64,000 nt of DNA from Tumebacillus amylolyticus (GCF_016722965.1 NZ_JAEQNB010000001.1:558001-622000), one strand, 5' to 3'. Positions 19,698 to 27,740 are shown, counted from the stretch's first letter. Notes: generated from the sequence alone by a model not told the origin. Made by a program: numbers and translations.

Positions 19698-21235
19698 AAC
19701 TGCGAATTAATGATCGGCAGTTAACCAATCGAACAGTAAAACTCCACTGGTTCGGAAACGTTCGAAAGACCCAGTACAACACTTGGAGAATTCGAGTCGG
19801 GTTCGAGAGCGATGGCGAACTCATTACCATAGACCGACCATTGGCGACACTCCCAATGCTTCGAATCGGGGAGCCCTACCACGACGGGGTTCCTCTCTCC
19901 TCTCAAAAAAAGGCCGATCTGGTAGACACAGTTTCGATTCCTGTTGAGGCGAGATCGTGGTCCTCAACGGCCCTGCAAGTATGTAGGCCGTTCAACTACT
20001 ACCTGTACCGCCATCCGGAGTTGATCAACCAACGAGTTCACTCATTTGAATCTGGCGGCCGTGTATTTCACATTCCACATGTTGAACTGATCCGCGCATT
20101 ATTTGCCCTGCACAAGCCTCTCTGCAATGCGATGCTCCATCCAAACGGGTTGGCCTTCATAGTGGAACGATACAATCAAATTGAGGGCAAGTTGGGAATT
20201 CGATTTTCCAATGAGGTTGCGGCTACCTCTTTGACAGAGGATTTTGTACACCATGTTGCTTGGATCATTTCAAAACAGGATGTCCTCCGATCCTACGAAT
20301 CCATTTTCAGTGCGGCTTATGCAAGTCACCATCCCCAGTACGGGACGCCACTTTCATGTGTTGTGCCCCGACTCGACAACGTGACGATTACGTTCAGAGG
20401 ACTGGAGTCAGGCAACGAGGTTCTGGTATTGGAAGTATTACGTATAGGCGGACTCGATCTTGACCTGCAAAAGATCATCTACAGGCATCCGTTGATCAAG
20501 GAGAAATCCTACGAGCAGGGGCATAAAAAGCGACGCATCCTGCGACCTGATGACGAGGGTTACGATATTGTGGATGAGATCCCCAAAGTAGATTCTCACC
20601 AGCCGGTTGTTTCGCACGAACCGACCGTCGTCGGATATTCCAAACGAGCCGAAATCGTGCGGGAAGCGGAGAGCTCTCGGGTGATTCATCAAGGGGGCGC
20701 ATATGTCGAGAGACTAGGGAAGGGCGGAGCACTTGTTACCGCCAGCGTAGATGAATCTTTCGTTGGCGGTAAAACACAGCCGGTGGACATTCAAAGCCTT
20801 GAGATTACACAAGGAGCAGCACACGGAGAATTGAGAGAGTTTTTGGCCATGATACAAAAACTTCGCGCACTTCGCCCTGATCTCGAAATTGATACGAATA
20901 TCGTTGATCTCCCGTTGGGGCGTCGGTTTTCAAACCTGCCCAATGGTGACCGTAGAAAGTGTGCAGTGGTTCGTGTGCGACGCCAAAGGAGATTGTTCTT
21001 CATCTTGGAGGTTGCTAGGCCAGATGGTCATTCTCTTTCCACATTGGTGCTCTATCCAACAACACTCGATCCAAGAGACAATCACAACCTCATCCAAGAG
21101 ATCTTGCACAACCTTATTTACAATCAAGGCCATTGGGATCTTCAAACGATTGTATCCGCACGAACGCGTAAGCTTCGCCACACTCGCTCATGGGTTGAGG
21201 ACTGGGCGAGAAGAGTCTCCGATACTTTGAAATAA
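19694..21235 (+). CDS. tnsE: TnsE-like target selector (replication/plasmid-directed pathway)
   Basis: 513 aa, GTG start overlapping the tnsD stop (GTGA). Several segments match Tn7 TnsE by recall: VFHIPHVELIRALF against its YHIPQLELARSLF, KQDVLRSYESIF against DQDVMDSYESIF, and a C-terminal VEDWARRV against MEGWAERV. In Tn7 this protein directs insertion to replicating DNA through the sliding clamp. Its presence as a fifth gene means both target pathways may be kept. Sequence is otherwise divergent. Confidence 0.88.
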   Translation: MKLRINDRQLTNRTVKLHWFGNVRKTQYNTWRIRVGFESDGELITIDRPLATLPMLRIGEPYHDGVPLSSQKKADLVDTVSIPVEARSWSSTALQVCRPFNYYLYRHPELINQRVHSFESGGRVFHIPHVELIRALFALHKPLCNAMLHPNGLAFIVERYNQIEGKLGIRFSNEVAATSLTEDFVHHVAWIISKQDVLRSYESIFSAAYASHHPQYGTPLSCVVPRLDNVTITFRGLESGNEVLVLEVLRIGGLDLDLQKIIYRHPLIKEKSYEQGHKKRRILRPDDEGYDIVDEIPKVDSHQPVVSHEPTVVGYSKRAEIVREAESSRVIHQGGAYVERLGKGGALVTASVDESFVGGKTQPVDIQSLEITQGAAHGELREFLAMIQKLRALRPDLEIDTNIVDLPLGRRFSNLPNGDRRKCAVVRVRRQRRLFFILEVARPDGHSLSTLVLYPTTLDPRDNHNLIQEILHNLIYNQGHWDLQTIVSARTRKLRHTRSWVEDWARRVSDTLK

Positions 21236-21256
21236 CAAGCCGACTTCAAAGCAAAA

Positions 21257-21292
21257 CCTCCGGTCTACTCACAAGTAGACCGGGGTTTTTTT
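21257..21292 (+). terminator. Terminator of the tns operon
   Basis: CCGGTCTACT/AGTAGACCGG stem followed by seven T. Confidence 0.9.
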
Positions 21293-21354
21293 GTATCGTT
21301 TTGAATTGATACGAAGGCATAGTAAAAGACAATACAGCTTTTAAGAGGAAACTC

Positions 21355-21384
21355 TGTTATAATTATGAAATCTTTGTTATAATT
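21355..21384 (+). promoter_or_regulatory. Tandem -10-like direct repeats upstream of the HTH-TPR regulator
   Basis: TGTTATAATT occurs twice with a 20-bp period (21355-21364 and 21375-21384), each containing TATAAT, 34 bp before the start codon. They could be twin -10 elements or operator half-sites for the regulator. Confidence 0.55.
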
Positions 21385-21417
21385 GTCTGACGTAAAATAA
21401 GAACGGGAGGGCTCGGC

Positions 21418-22758
21418 ATGAGCGAAAACATAAACATGCTGGTTTTGGGTCAAAAAATCCGCGAATGGCGTAAAGCTGCGGGTATGACTCAAAAAGAGCT
21501 GGCAGAAGGAGTTACCTCAGAATCTTTGATTAGCCAATTGGAGAATAATTCGTACCCCACCCTGCCGAATGAGGAAATCTTGGTGGGGATTTGCAGTAAA
21601 TTGGGCAAGCCGGTCAGTGAGCTTTTCGCTGAGTCCGGGATCGACAAACGCCTCTGGGACAATGAGGTCTTGCTAGACCTGATCAAGGTCTTGTTGCACC
21701 AAAAAGATCTGGATCAGGCATACGAATCAATCCAAGAACTCATGGGGCGAGACAATGTTGCCGAACACCAAAAGTACCGGCTCACTCTTTGTCTTGGGGA
21801 GTATCACATCCGAAAACAAGAATGGCCTCAGACAATCGAAATACTCACAGGACTGGCAGATGAGTTACAAGGTAAGAGAGAGGCATACGGCCGTTTGCTG
21901 GCTGACCTGTATAATCTCCTCGGCACTGCATGGTATCTTTCGACGAAGTATCTAGATGCCTATAAAAACTACTCGTTGGCGTTCCAATATAGCAACAAGT
22001 TCCATGAGCCAGACCTACTGTTGGCTCGGATTACCTACAATCTTGGCAATACTTGTCGACAACTGCGATACCACGAAGAAGCGAAGGAATACCTAGAAAA
22101 AGCACGTACATACTTTGTTGATTTAGCTGATCATCTGAACTTGGCAAGATCTTTGTATCTCCTCGGAATTGTGCACCGAAATATGGACGACTTCGAAAAT
22201 GCAGGGAGATATCTAAAACAATCTTTAGCACTCTACGAATCCCTTGAAATCTTTGAATGGGTTGAGACTGCCAAGCGAGTATATGCGTTCTATGTTTTAT
22301 CGTACGATCATCCGCAGGAAGCGATTGAAGAATTGAAGTCTCAAGCATCGTTATTGAAAGACTCAAAGGATTTCAATACCTTGGCATTAACGTACGCACG
22401 CATTGCCGATCTACATCTAGAATCAAAGGAAACAAGTGAGGCTGGCCGTTTCGTTGGAATGGCAGCAAGTCTATTCGAACATGTCATCGAAGCACCGAAT
22501 GAAGAGTATTTTGCTCATGTTTTGGCGACGAGCGCAAAGTACAATTTACAGCTTAACAAGTTTGATGACTGTATTGAACTGGCATTCAAGTCTGCAGAGA
22601 TTCTTGGTAAAATGGATCTAGATAGGGACATGGCGGAATCTTTGGAAATTGTCAAATCTGCCTACAAAGCAAAGGGCGACACGTCCAAGGCATTGGAGAC
22701 AGCGGAGCAAATAAACACAGTATTGTTCCGAACATTAAGACCGCAGGTTATGCCCTAA
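21418..22758 (+). CDS. HTH-TPR (RRNPP-like) peptide-responsive regulator
   Basis: 446 aa. An XRE helix-turn-helix (residues ~10-65, LGQKIREWRKAAGMTQKELAEG) is followed by repeated helix pairs with TPR spacing to the C-terminus. This layout is shared by PlcR, NprR and AimR-type receptors that bind imported oligopeptides. A secreted small pro-peptide gene begins 16 bp after the stop, as is usual for receptor-pheromone pairs. The target genes are unknown. First cargo gene after the tns operon. Confidence 0.85.
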   Translation: MSENINMLVLGQKIREWRKAAGMTQKELAEGVTSESLISQLENNSYPTLPNEEILVGICSKLGKPVSELFAESGIDKRLWDNEVLLDLIKVLLHQKDLDQAYESIQELMGRDNVAEHQKYRLTLCLGEYHIRKQEWPQTIEILTGLADELQGKREAYGRLLADLYNLLGTAWYLSTKYLDAYKNYSLAFQYSNKFHEPDLLLARITYNLGNTCRQLRYHEEAKEYLEKARTYFVDLADHLNLARSLYLLGIVHRNMDDFENAGRYLKQSLALYESLEIFEWVETAKRVYAFYVLSYDHPQEAIEELKSQASLLKDSKDFNTLALTYARIADLHLESKETSEAGRFVGMAASLFEHVIEAPNEEYFAHVLATSAKYNLQLNKFDDCIELAFKSAEILGKMDLDRDMAESLEIVKSAYKAKGDTSKALETAEQINTVLFRTLRPQVMP

Positions 22759-22774
22759 CCAAGGAGGATGAATT

Positions 22775-22990
22775 ATGAAAAAAATGCTTCTTGCAGTCGT
22801 GGCTTTTTGCTTTGCATGGAGTTTTACTAGCAATACGATCAATCTTTCTAATGCGGCAGCGGTTGAGGATCCAGGTCCGTTGAGGGTATCTAAACTTGCA
22901 GCAGTAGAAGATCCGGGTCCTTTGTTCATTTCCAAACCAATGTCCTTCTTTGAAGATCCGGGTCCCATGGGGATTACGAGAAACGCTTAA
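22775..22990 (+). CDS. Secreted pro-peptide with three EDPGP motifs (candidate signalling peptide precursor)
   Basis: 71 aa behind a strong AAGGAGG. Residues 1-27 form a typical signal peptide (MKKMLLAVVAF... with a cleavage-like NAAA). The remainder holds three units: VEDPGPLRVSK, VEDPGPLFISK and FEDPGPMGIT. The repetition suggests that one precursor yields several copies of a short peptide. Its position directly behind an HTH-TPR receptor gene supports a pheromone role. Which residues form the mature peptide is not known. Confidence 0.8.
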   Translation: MKKMLLAVVAFCFAWSFTSNTINLSNAAAVEDPGPLRVSKLAAVEDPGPLFISKPMSFFEDPGPMGITRNA

Positions 22991-23008
22991 AACCGCATTG
23001 CTTAGATC

Positions 23009-23037
23009 TCCCGCTCTTGGCGGGGGATTTTTTTATG
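23009..23037 (+). terminator. Terminator after the pro-peptide gene
   Basis: TCCCGC/GCGGGGGA hairpin and T-run. Confidence 0.8.
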
Positions 23038-23191
23038 CTCAATAACGCCGTATTTCTACAATTAACTAAAGATTTATTGTTGCTACGCTACGGGTTAAGA
23101 TAACTGCATATAAAGGGTTCCGATCTAACAGCAAATGAGTTCAATATCTTGCAAAGGCACCCCTTAACTCTACGAAACAGGAGGCAATTAC

Positions 23192-24481
23192 ATGTCACTT
23201 GGTACGAAGATCAGAGAGTTACGGCTCGTCAAAGGTCTTACTCAATCCCAACTTGGTGAGGGACTGGTTACTCCCAGCATGATCTCGCAGATCGAATCGG
23301 ACAAGGCCAATCCCTCCTACAAAGTCCTTGAAGCGATTGCCATGAGACTAGAGGAGCCGCTTGAATACTTCTTGGCGGATGTCGCAGCCCAGATGGAGCA
23401 GACAAACAGCCTCAAAGTGGCAATCGCCTTCATGAAAGCTGAAAAGTATGACCGCGCCGTTACGTTGATGGAGCTTCTGTTGGAAAACTTGTCGCCGGGC
23501 ATGAACGAAGCGGAATTTCGTTACAACATGGGGATCTGCTACATGAACATGGGGGAGTTTCAGAAATCAGAGGCATCACATGTACAAGCTTTGAAGCTGT
23601 ATGAGTTGAAGCTCGACTTCGAGGGGGTGATCAAAGTATTGATTCAGTTGGGGCTCGTGTTCATGAACCAGAAAAAGCCCCACAAGTCTATCTACGAGTG
23701 GAGACGGGCGCTGGCTCTTTTTGATAATTTGCTTCACAGTCAACCATTGCTCAAATCGGAAGTGCTGATGCATCTCGCCGGTGTTTCCAACCAGTTGGGC
23801 GAGTTTCAGGACTCCCTTTTGTATTATCAGGAGGCCTACAAAATGCTCCACAAAACAAACAACCTCAAGGAGATCGGGCTGCTCTACATGGAGATGGGGT
23901 CGAGTTACGCGCAAACGCAAGAGTACGAAAAAGCCGGCGAGTACGCCCAGCAGGCGATTGCGATTTTTGACTCCCTGAACATCATCAAACTCAGGTTGAG
24001 GATCAATATCCAATACGCGGTCACTCTCCGGGAGCAAGGGAAGCCCGAGGAATCCATGAAGATACTCGAAGCATGTATCAAGACGTGCCACCATCAGTCA
24101 CTCGAGGAAGAACTCTGCCACATCTATGGCGAGGTAGCTCTTCACCACTACTTCCAACGTGAATTCGATCAGGCTCGAGAAGCGGTTCAGCATGGGCTTG
24201 CCTCCTTGTCTATTGATTCCCTACCTACAGGGCATTTGTACAAGACTTTGGGTAAAATTGACGCAGCATGTGGGGACGTTTCCTTGGCTCTTCAAAACTT
24301 TAAGATGGCAGTCAACGTGTATCGGGAGCAAAGTCGGCATCTCGACTTAGCGACGAGCTACAAGGAGATTGCAGATCTGTACGAAATGATGGGCGATTTC
24401 AAAAAGGCCACGCAGTATCTCAATCTCATGAACGAAGCCTATATGGAAAACCTGCGAGAGCGTGGAATCTTGCTCACGTAA
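23192..24481 (+). CDS. Second HTH-TPR (RRNPP-like) regulator
   Basis: 429 aa behind AGGAGGCAA. XRE helix-turn-helix (residues ~5-60, IRELRLVKGLTQSQLGEGL) followed by TPR-type helices; same architecture as the gene at 21418 but clearly diverged. It has no peptide gene of its own, so it may read the EDPGP peptide too or be a paralogue with another signal. It is separated from the pro-peptide by a terminator and a 155-bp leader, so it is transcribed independently. Confidence 0.82.
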   Translation: MSLGTKIRELRLVKGLTQSQLGEGLVTPSMISQIESDKANPSYKVLEAIAMRLEEPLEYFLADVAAQMEQTNSLKVAIAFMKAEKYDRAVTLMELLLENLSPGMNEAEFRYNMGICYMNMGEFQKSEASHVQALKLYELKLDFEGVIKVLIQLGLVFMNQKKPHKSIYEWRRALALFDNLLHSQPLLKSEVLMHLAGVSNQLGEFQDSLLYYQEAYKMLHKTNNLKEIGLLYMEMGSSYAQTQEYEKAGEYAQQAIAIFDSLNIIKLRLRINIQYAVTLREQGKPEESMKILEACIKTCHHQSLEEELCHIYGEVALHHYFQREFDQAREAVQHGLASLSIDSLPTGHLYKTLGKIDAACGDVSLALQNFKMAVNVYREQSRHLDLATSYKEIADLYEMMGDFKKATQYLNLMNEAYMENLRERGILLT

Positions 24482-24701
24482 GCGTACTGAAGTGGGAACC
24501 ATCATCTGTTGTTTTTTCGCTAGACTTGAGACGTTGGGCTTTCACAATATGTAGATCCAACTCCTGACTAATGGCGATCACACAGGCATCCGTGAGGGTG
24601 CCCTTTTCTTCATAGGCTTGTGTCATTTGTTGGCGTAATTGGTTGATCAGGGTCTCCAGTTCGAGTTCATGCTCCAAAACCGTCACACCTTTCACAAAAA
24701 A
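24474..24701 (-). CDS. Spo0E-like aspartyl-phosphate phosphatase
   Basis: About 70-75 aa. It contains the family pattern of two short helices around an SQELD motif (LINQLRQQM ... AISQELDLHIV). Family members dephosphorylate Spo0A~P and delay sporulation. The start is uncertain: GTG codons at about 24701 or 24692 lie directly after a hairpin with a T-run, and no good ribosome-binding site stands out. It overlaps the end of the HTH-TPR gene in convergent orientation by 8 bp. Confidence 0.75.
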   Translation of the reverse strand, partial: FFVKGVTVLEHELELETLINQLRQQMTQAYEEKGTLTDACVIAISQELDLHIVKAQRLKSSEKTTDDGSHFSTLT

Positions 24702-24733
24702 ACAAGGTAGCATTTCGCTACCTTGGTTCAATC
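24702..24733 (-). terminator. Hairpin with T-run immediately upstream of the Spo0E-like gene
   Basis: On the minus strand CAAGGTAGC/GCTACCTTG is followed by TTTTTTT and then the start region of the spo0E-like gene. It is a terminator for upstream minus-strand transcription or a leader attenuator. Confidence 0.6.
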
Positions 24734-25131
24734 TATGCCGCCCAGGGGATACCAAAGCGACATTTAGGGAGGCCATCCAAAATGTCGTATTCCCCCAACC
24801 CATAGGTGAGAGAACCTACAAAATGAATGGTTTGCAAGGGCATACGGCAACACTCATCTTCATGAATGACCTCCCTTGCAAACTAATCGTAACAAAGAGG
24901 GTACACAACAACAATGGTTTAGTGGAATTATTACCTTGTTATAGAGATTGAAGTATTGAAAAGCAAAAGCATCCATTGGAGACAGGGCTGCTATCCTACT
25001 CGAATTCGCTTGCTGAGGGCGTTGGATGCTTTTTCAAGGGCATCGTAGCACGGTGTTCCAGCAATAACAAGGAAACAGTAAATTGAACAAAAACTGCGCG
25101 ATTGAAGCTTTGACTGCTTAGTAAGGGAAGG
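24734..25131. other. Gene-poor interval
   Basis: About 400 bp without a convincing gene. It holds a 15-codon minus-strand reading frame (24816-24863) with an excellent GGGAGG site, and an imperfect hairpin with AAAGCATCCA near 24965 and TGGATGCTTT near 25024. No homology recognised. Confidence 0.5.
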
Positions 25132-25467
25132 ATGTGCAAGCTGATGTTCAATGGTTGGAAAGAGGTACTTGTGAAATGGGAGGACGTAGAGGAGGGGAGG
25201 GTTCATAAAATAAATGGGGTATTGCTGACATCGGATCTGGCGCTTGGTATGTTTTATGGAGACGTGGAGATCCATCATGTAGGTTCAACTGCTAATTCAG
25301 AGGAATACGACCTAATCTATACCTTCGGACCACTTTTTCATGTAGGTGAGGATCAAGACTGGAAGAAGATTTTGCTTGAACTGCGGGACACCTCTGTTTT
25401 GGAGTTCGCGAGGAAGTATCCCCCCCTCGAATATCGCGAATTCAAAATGGAACGGGACGCTTTGTGA
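25132..25467 (+). CDS. Small protein of unknown function
   Basis: 111 aa from the first ATG, or 107 aa from the ATG at 25144, which has better spacing from AAGGGAAGG. Soluble and acidic, with several Trp residues and a predicted alpha/beta character; no signal peptide or membrane segment. No family recognised. A terminator follows directly, which supports a real transcription unit. Confidence 0.6.
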   Translation: MCKLMFNGWKEVLVKWEDVEEGRVHKINGVLLTSDLALGMFYGDVEIHHVGSTANSEEYDLIYTFGPLFHVGEDQDWKKILLELRDTSVLEFARKYPPLEYREFKMERDAL

Positions 25468-25470
25468 AAA

Positions 25471-25509
25471 AAGGCCGCTGCCAATGTAAGTTTGGCAACG
25501 GCCTTTTTT
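25471..25509 (+). terminator. Terminator after the 25132 gene
   Basis: AAGGCCG.TGCCAA/TTGGCA.CGGCCTT stem followed by a long T-run. Confidence 0.85.
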
Positions 25510-25521
25510 TGTAGGATGGTT

Positions 25522-25671
25522 CTAGCTTCTATTGTCGTTGAGCCTCCAAGCGACGACGAAGAGTACCCCTACGATAACTTCTCCTTTATGGGTGTAATAA
25601 AATTCGAGACCGGAGTTCATGAACCCACTGAGGATAATACGCACAACCATCCAAAGAAAAAATTTAGCCAT
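25522..25671 (-). CDS. Small membrane protein (49 aa)
   Basis: Start ATG behind an excellent GGAGGACTAGTAAA. Begins MAKFFLWMVVRIIL and has two short hydrophobic stretches around a charged middle. No family recognised. The minus-strand hairpin at 25719-25746 lies upstream of it. Confidence 0.55.
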   Translation of the reverse strand: MAKFFLWMVVRIILSGFMNSGLEFYYTHKGEVIVGVLFVVAWRLNDNRS

Positions 25672-25718
25672 TTTACTAGTCCTCCTTTTTTGACTACGGT
25701 GAATAAGGGCGCAAGAAC

Positions 25719-25746
25719 AAAAAAGCCCCCTCACTAATAAGGGGGG
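25719..25746 (-). terminator. Hairpin with T-run upstream of the 49-aa gene
   Basis: On the minus strand CCCCC/GGGGG is followed by CTTTTTTG. The same arrangement as before the Spo0E-like gene. Confidence 0.55.
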
Positions 25747-25806
25747 ACTTGTGAAAAAAATCGGGGGTTTTGAGTACTTCACAACCAGTATGACAAAAAA
25801 ATTTCT

Positions 25807-25835
25807 TTGACTCATCCCCTCGGGGGGGATAAAAT
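25807..25835 (+). promoter_or_regulatory. Promoter with overlapping CsoR-type operator
   Basis: TTGACT, 17 bp, TAAAAT. The spacer is a G/C palindrome, ATCCCC-TCGGG-GGGGAT (25814-25830), of the kind bound by CsoR-family repressors, 21 bp upstream of the csoR-like gene. Confidence 0.75.
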
Positions 25836-25855
25836 GCAGATAGGGAGTGAACTGC

Positions 25856-26143
25856 ATGCACGAACATTCACATTCACATGAACACAAACATCGTAAAAAA
25901 GTGGTCAATCGTCTAGCGCGTATTGAGGGTCACGTTCGAGCGATCAAGGAAATGGCCGACTCGGACAGGGATTGCTCTGATATTCTCTTACAGATTGCCG
26001 CTGTACGAAAGGCACTAGACAACACGGCGAAAGTCATTCTACAAGATCATATCGAAAGCTGTGTTGCACATGCCATGACTCATGGCGAAGAGGGGCAGGT
26101 CTTGGAGGACCTTCGAAAAGCCTTAGAGCACTTCATTCGCTAG
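25856..26143 (+). CDS. CsoR/RcnR-family metal-sensing repressor with His-rich N-terminus
   Basis: 95 aa from the ATG spaced correctly from AGGGAG. The N-terminal ~15 residues alternate His with Ser/Glu (HEHSHSHEHKH). The four-helix DUF156 fold follows with the C-H-C metal-ligand pattern (DCSD, then HIESC), which matches Cu(I)-type CsoR more than RcnR or FrmR. It is the first gene of an operon with a MATE transporter, so it may repress that exporter in response to a metal or another thiol-reactive signal. Confidence 0.88.
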   Translation: MHEHSHSHEHKHRKKVVNRLARIEGHVRAIKEMADSDRDCSDILLQIAAVRKALDNTAKVILQDHIESCVAHAMTHGEEGQVLEDLRKALEHFIR

Positions 26144-26160
26144 GGAAGGCTGGAACACAA

Positions 26161-27486
26161 ATGTACGAGAAGCTACGAGTTATCCTCGCACTGGCGATAC
26201 CGGCCATTGTCGAGAACATTTTGCAGACGGTCGTTGGATTTGTAGACACGCTGTTCGTCTCCCGGTTGGGTTTGGTCAACTTGACCGCCGTCGGTGTGAC
26301 AAACTCGATCCTCGCGATCTACATCGCGGTTTTCATGGCGCTCGGGGTCGGGACTTCCTCGTTGATCTCACGAAGCATCGGAGCAGGTGACCTTACGCGT
26401 GCAAAAGCCATAGCGAGGCAATCGACTTGGATTTCAGGCGGGATTGGCCTGCTGTTTGGCTTGATCACTTTGTTTTTAGCAAGTCCTTTGCTAGAAGTAA
26501 TGGGTGCAGAACCGGAAGTTCTCCAAGCAGCGACCGTTTATTTTCGAATTGTCGGGATGCCGGCTGTTTTTTTGTCACTCATGACGATATTCGGAAGTAT
26601 ACTGCGTGCCTCAGGAGATACCAAGTCGCCGATGCGAGTCGGTCTCTGGATGAACGCCGCTCACATCGTATTGGACTACCTCTTGATCTTTGGCCTGTGG
26701 AGCGTGCCGGGTCTTGGTCTCGCCGGGGCAGCTTGGTCCACGGTGCTGGTGAGGGCGGTCAGTACGGTCGCTTTGTATTGGAAGATTCGCCAATCACCCG
26801 TCTCTTTTCACTTGTTTGGCCGTTCCTCAGGAGAAGAACGGGCGACAGGCAAGGAACTGCTCACACTTTCCACGCCAACTGCCATTGAAAGATTGGTCAT
26901 GCGTGGCGGGCAAGTTCTGTATTTTGGTCTCATCGTTCATTTAGGCACGTCCACATTTGCCGCGCACACGATCGCCGGAAACATCGAGTCGTTTGCCTAT
27001 ATGCCAGGCTATGGACTTGCTATCGCCGCCACGACTCTGGTAGGCAAAAGCATGGGGGCAAAACAGGAGCGTGATGCCTATTCGTACGCCATGCTGACGA
27101 CAGCGGTCGGTGTGGTGATTCAAGCGGTGGCTGGGATCGTGCTTTTTACACTCACTCCGTGGTTTGCGCAGTGGTTTACTTCGGATCGGGATGTGATTGA
27201 ACTGGTCACGACTGCGTTGCGCATCGACGCGTTTGGGCAACCCGCATTGGCGGTCAGCTTGATTTTGGCTGGTGCCCTGCAAGGGGCGGGTGATACCAAG
27301 AGCCCGATGTACAGTACACTGGTTGGCATGTGGGCAATCAGAATTATTGGGGTGTACATACTCGGGATTCACATGCAGATGGGAATTGCCGGTGTCTGGT
27401 TGTCCATTGTCATCGATTTGCTGATTCGAGCGGTGTATCTGTATCTTCGAATGAAAAAGAGATTTCAGGAGGGAATCGCATGGTGA
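26161..27486 (+). CDS. MATE-family efflux transporter
   Basis: 441 aa with 12 predicted membrane segments in two homologous halves. The family glycine/serine-rich repeats (SRSIGAGDLTRAK and a second half-site VGKSMGAKQ) are visible. It exports cationic compounds using a Na+ or H+ gradient. It lies 17 bp downstream of a CsoR-like repressor, which is an unusual regulatory partner for MATE. Confidence 0.9.
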   Translation: MYEKLRVILALAIPAIVENILQTVVGFVDTLFVSRLGLVNLTAVGVTNSILAIYIAVFMALGVGTSSLISRSIGAGDLTRAKAIARQSTWISGGIGLLFGLITLFLASPLLEVMGAEPEVLQAATVYFRIVGMPAVFLSLMTIFGSILRASGDTKSPMRVGLWMNAAHIVLDYLLIFGLWSVPGLGLAGAAWSTVLVRAVSTVALYWKIRQSPVSFHLFGRSSGEERATGKELLTLSTPTAIERLVMRGGQVLYFGLIVHLGTSTFAAHTIAGNIESFAYMPGYGLAIAATTLVGKSMGAKQERDAYSYAMLTTAVGVVIQAVAGIVLFTLTPWFAQWFTSDRDVIELVTTALRIDAFGQPALAVSLILAGALQGAGDTKSPMYSTLVGMWAIRIIGVYILGIHMQMGIAGVWLSIVIDLLIRAVYLYLRMKKRFQEGIAW

Positions 27487-27683
27487 TCCAGGCAAATATG
27501 CCAGTGAATCGGATTGTAGAGGTGTGGGGAATAACACAAGAGGTCTTCCAAAGACTTAAGATTCAAGTCGACAGCAGAGAGACTTTGAAGGAACTTGTTC
27601 ATGAAAATGAATTGCTTCACTTGATTGAGGAGCTGAACCATCTTGTCGGCAGCTCCGGAAAGACTTGCACGGAGGGTGGCTGA
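27480..27683 (+). CDS. Small DUF1858/ScdA-N-like protein lacking the usual cysteine
   Basis: 67 aa, ATG overlapping the end of the MATE gene, behind AGGAGGGAA. Its pattern (VNRIVEVWGITQEVFQRL ... ETLKELVHEN ... LIEELNHLV) resembles the DUF1858/DUF542 type domain, but the conserved Cys position reads VD. The C-terminal tail contains one Cys. Translational coupling suggests a role together with the transporter. Family assignment is tentative. Confidence 0.6.
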   Translation: MVIQANMPVNRIVEVWGITQEVFQRLKIQVDSRETLKELVHENELLHLIEELNHLVGSSGKTCTEGG

Positions 27684-27740
27684 AAGGTTTAACAGAAGGA
27701 GTAGGTTACTTCTTGAAGCAACGATGAAAACGCGTGAGAG

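Noticed and set aside
25471-25509. GGCCTTTTTTTT as a possible second half of the glmS terminator
   Set aside because: It pairs fully with its own upstream arm to form a complete terminator and is not preceded by CCTCC or an inverted end.
25789-25812. TGACAAAAAAATTTCTTTGACT resembles a TnsB repeat
   Set aside because: It has extra bases, stands alone, is in the same orientation as the glmS-side repeats and contains the -35 box of the csoR-like gene. It is not a transposon end.
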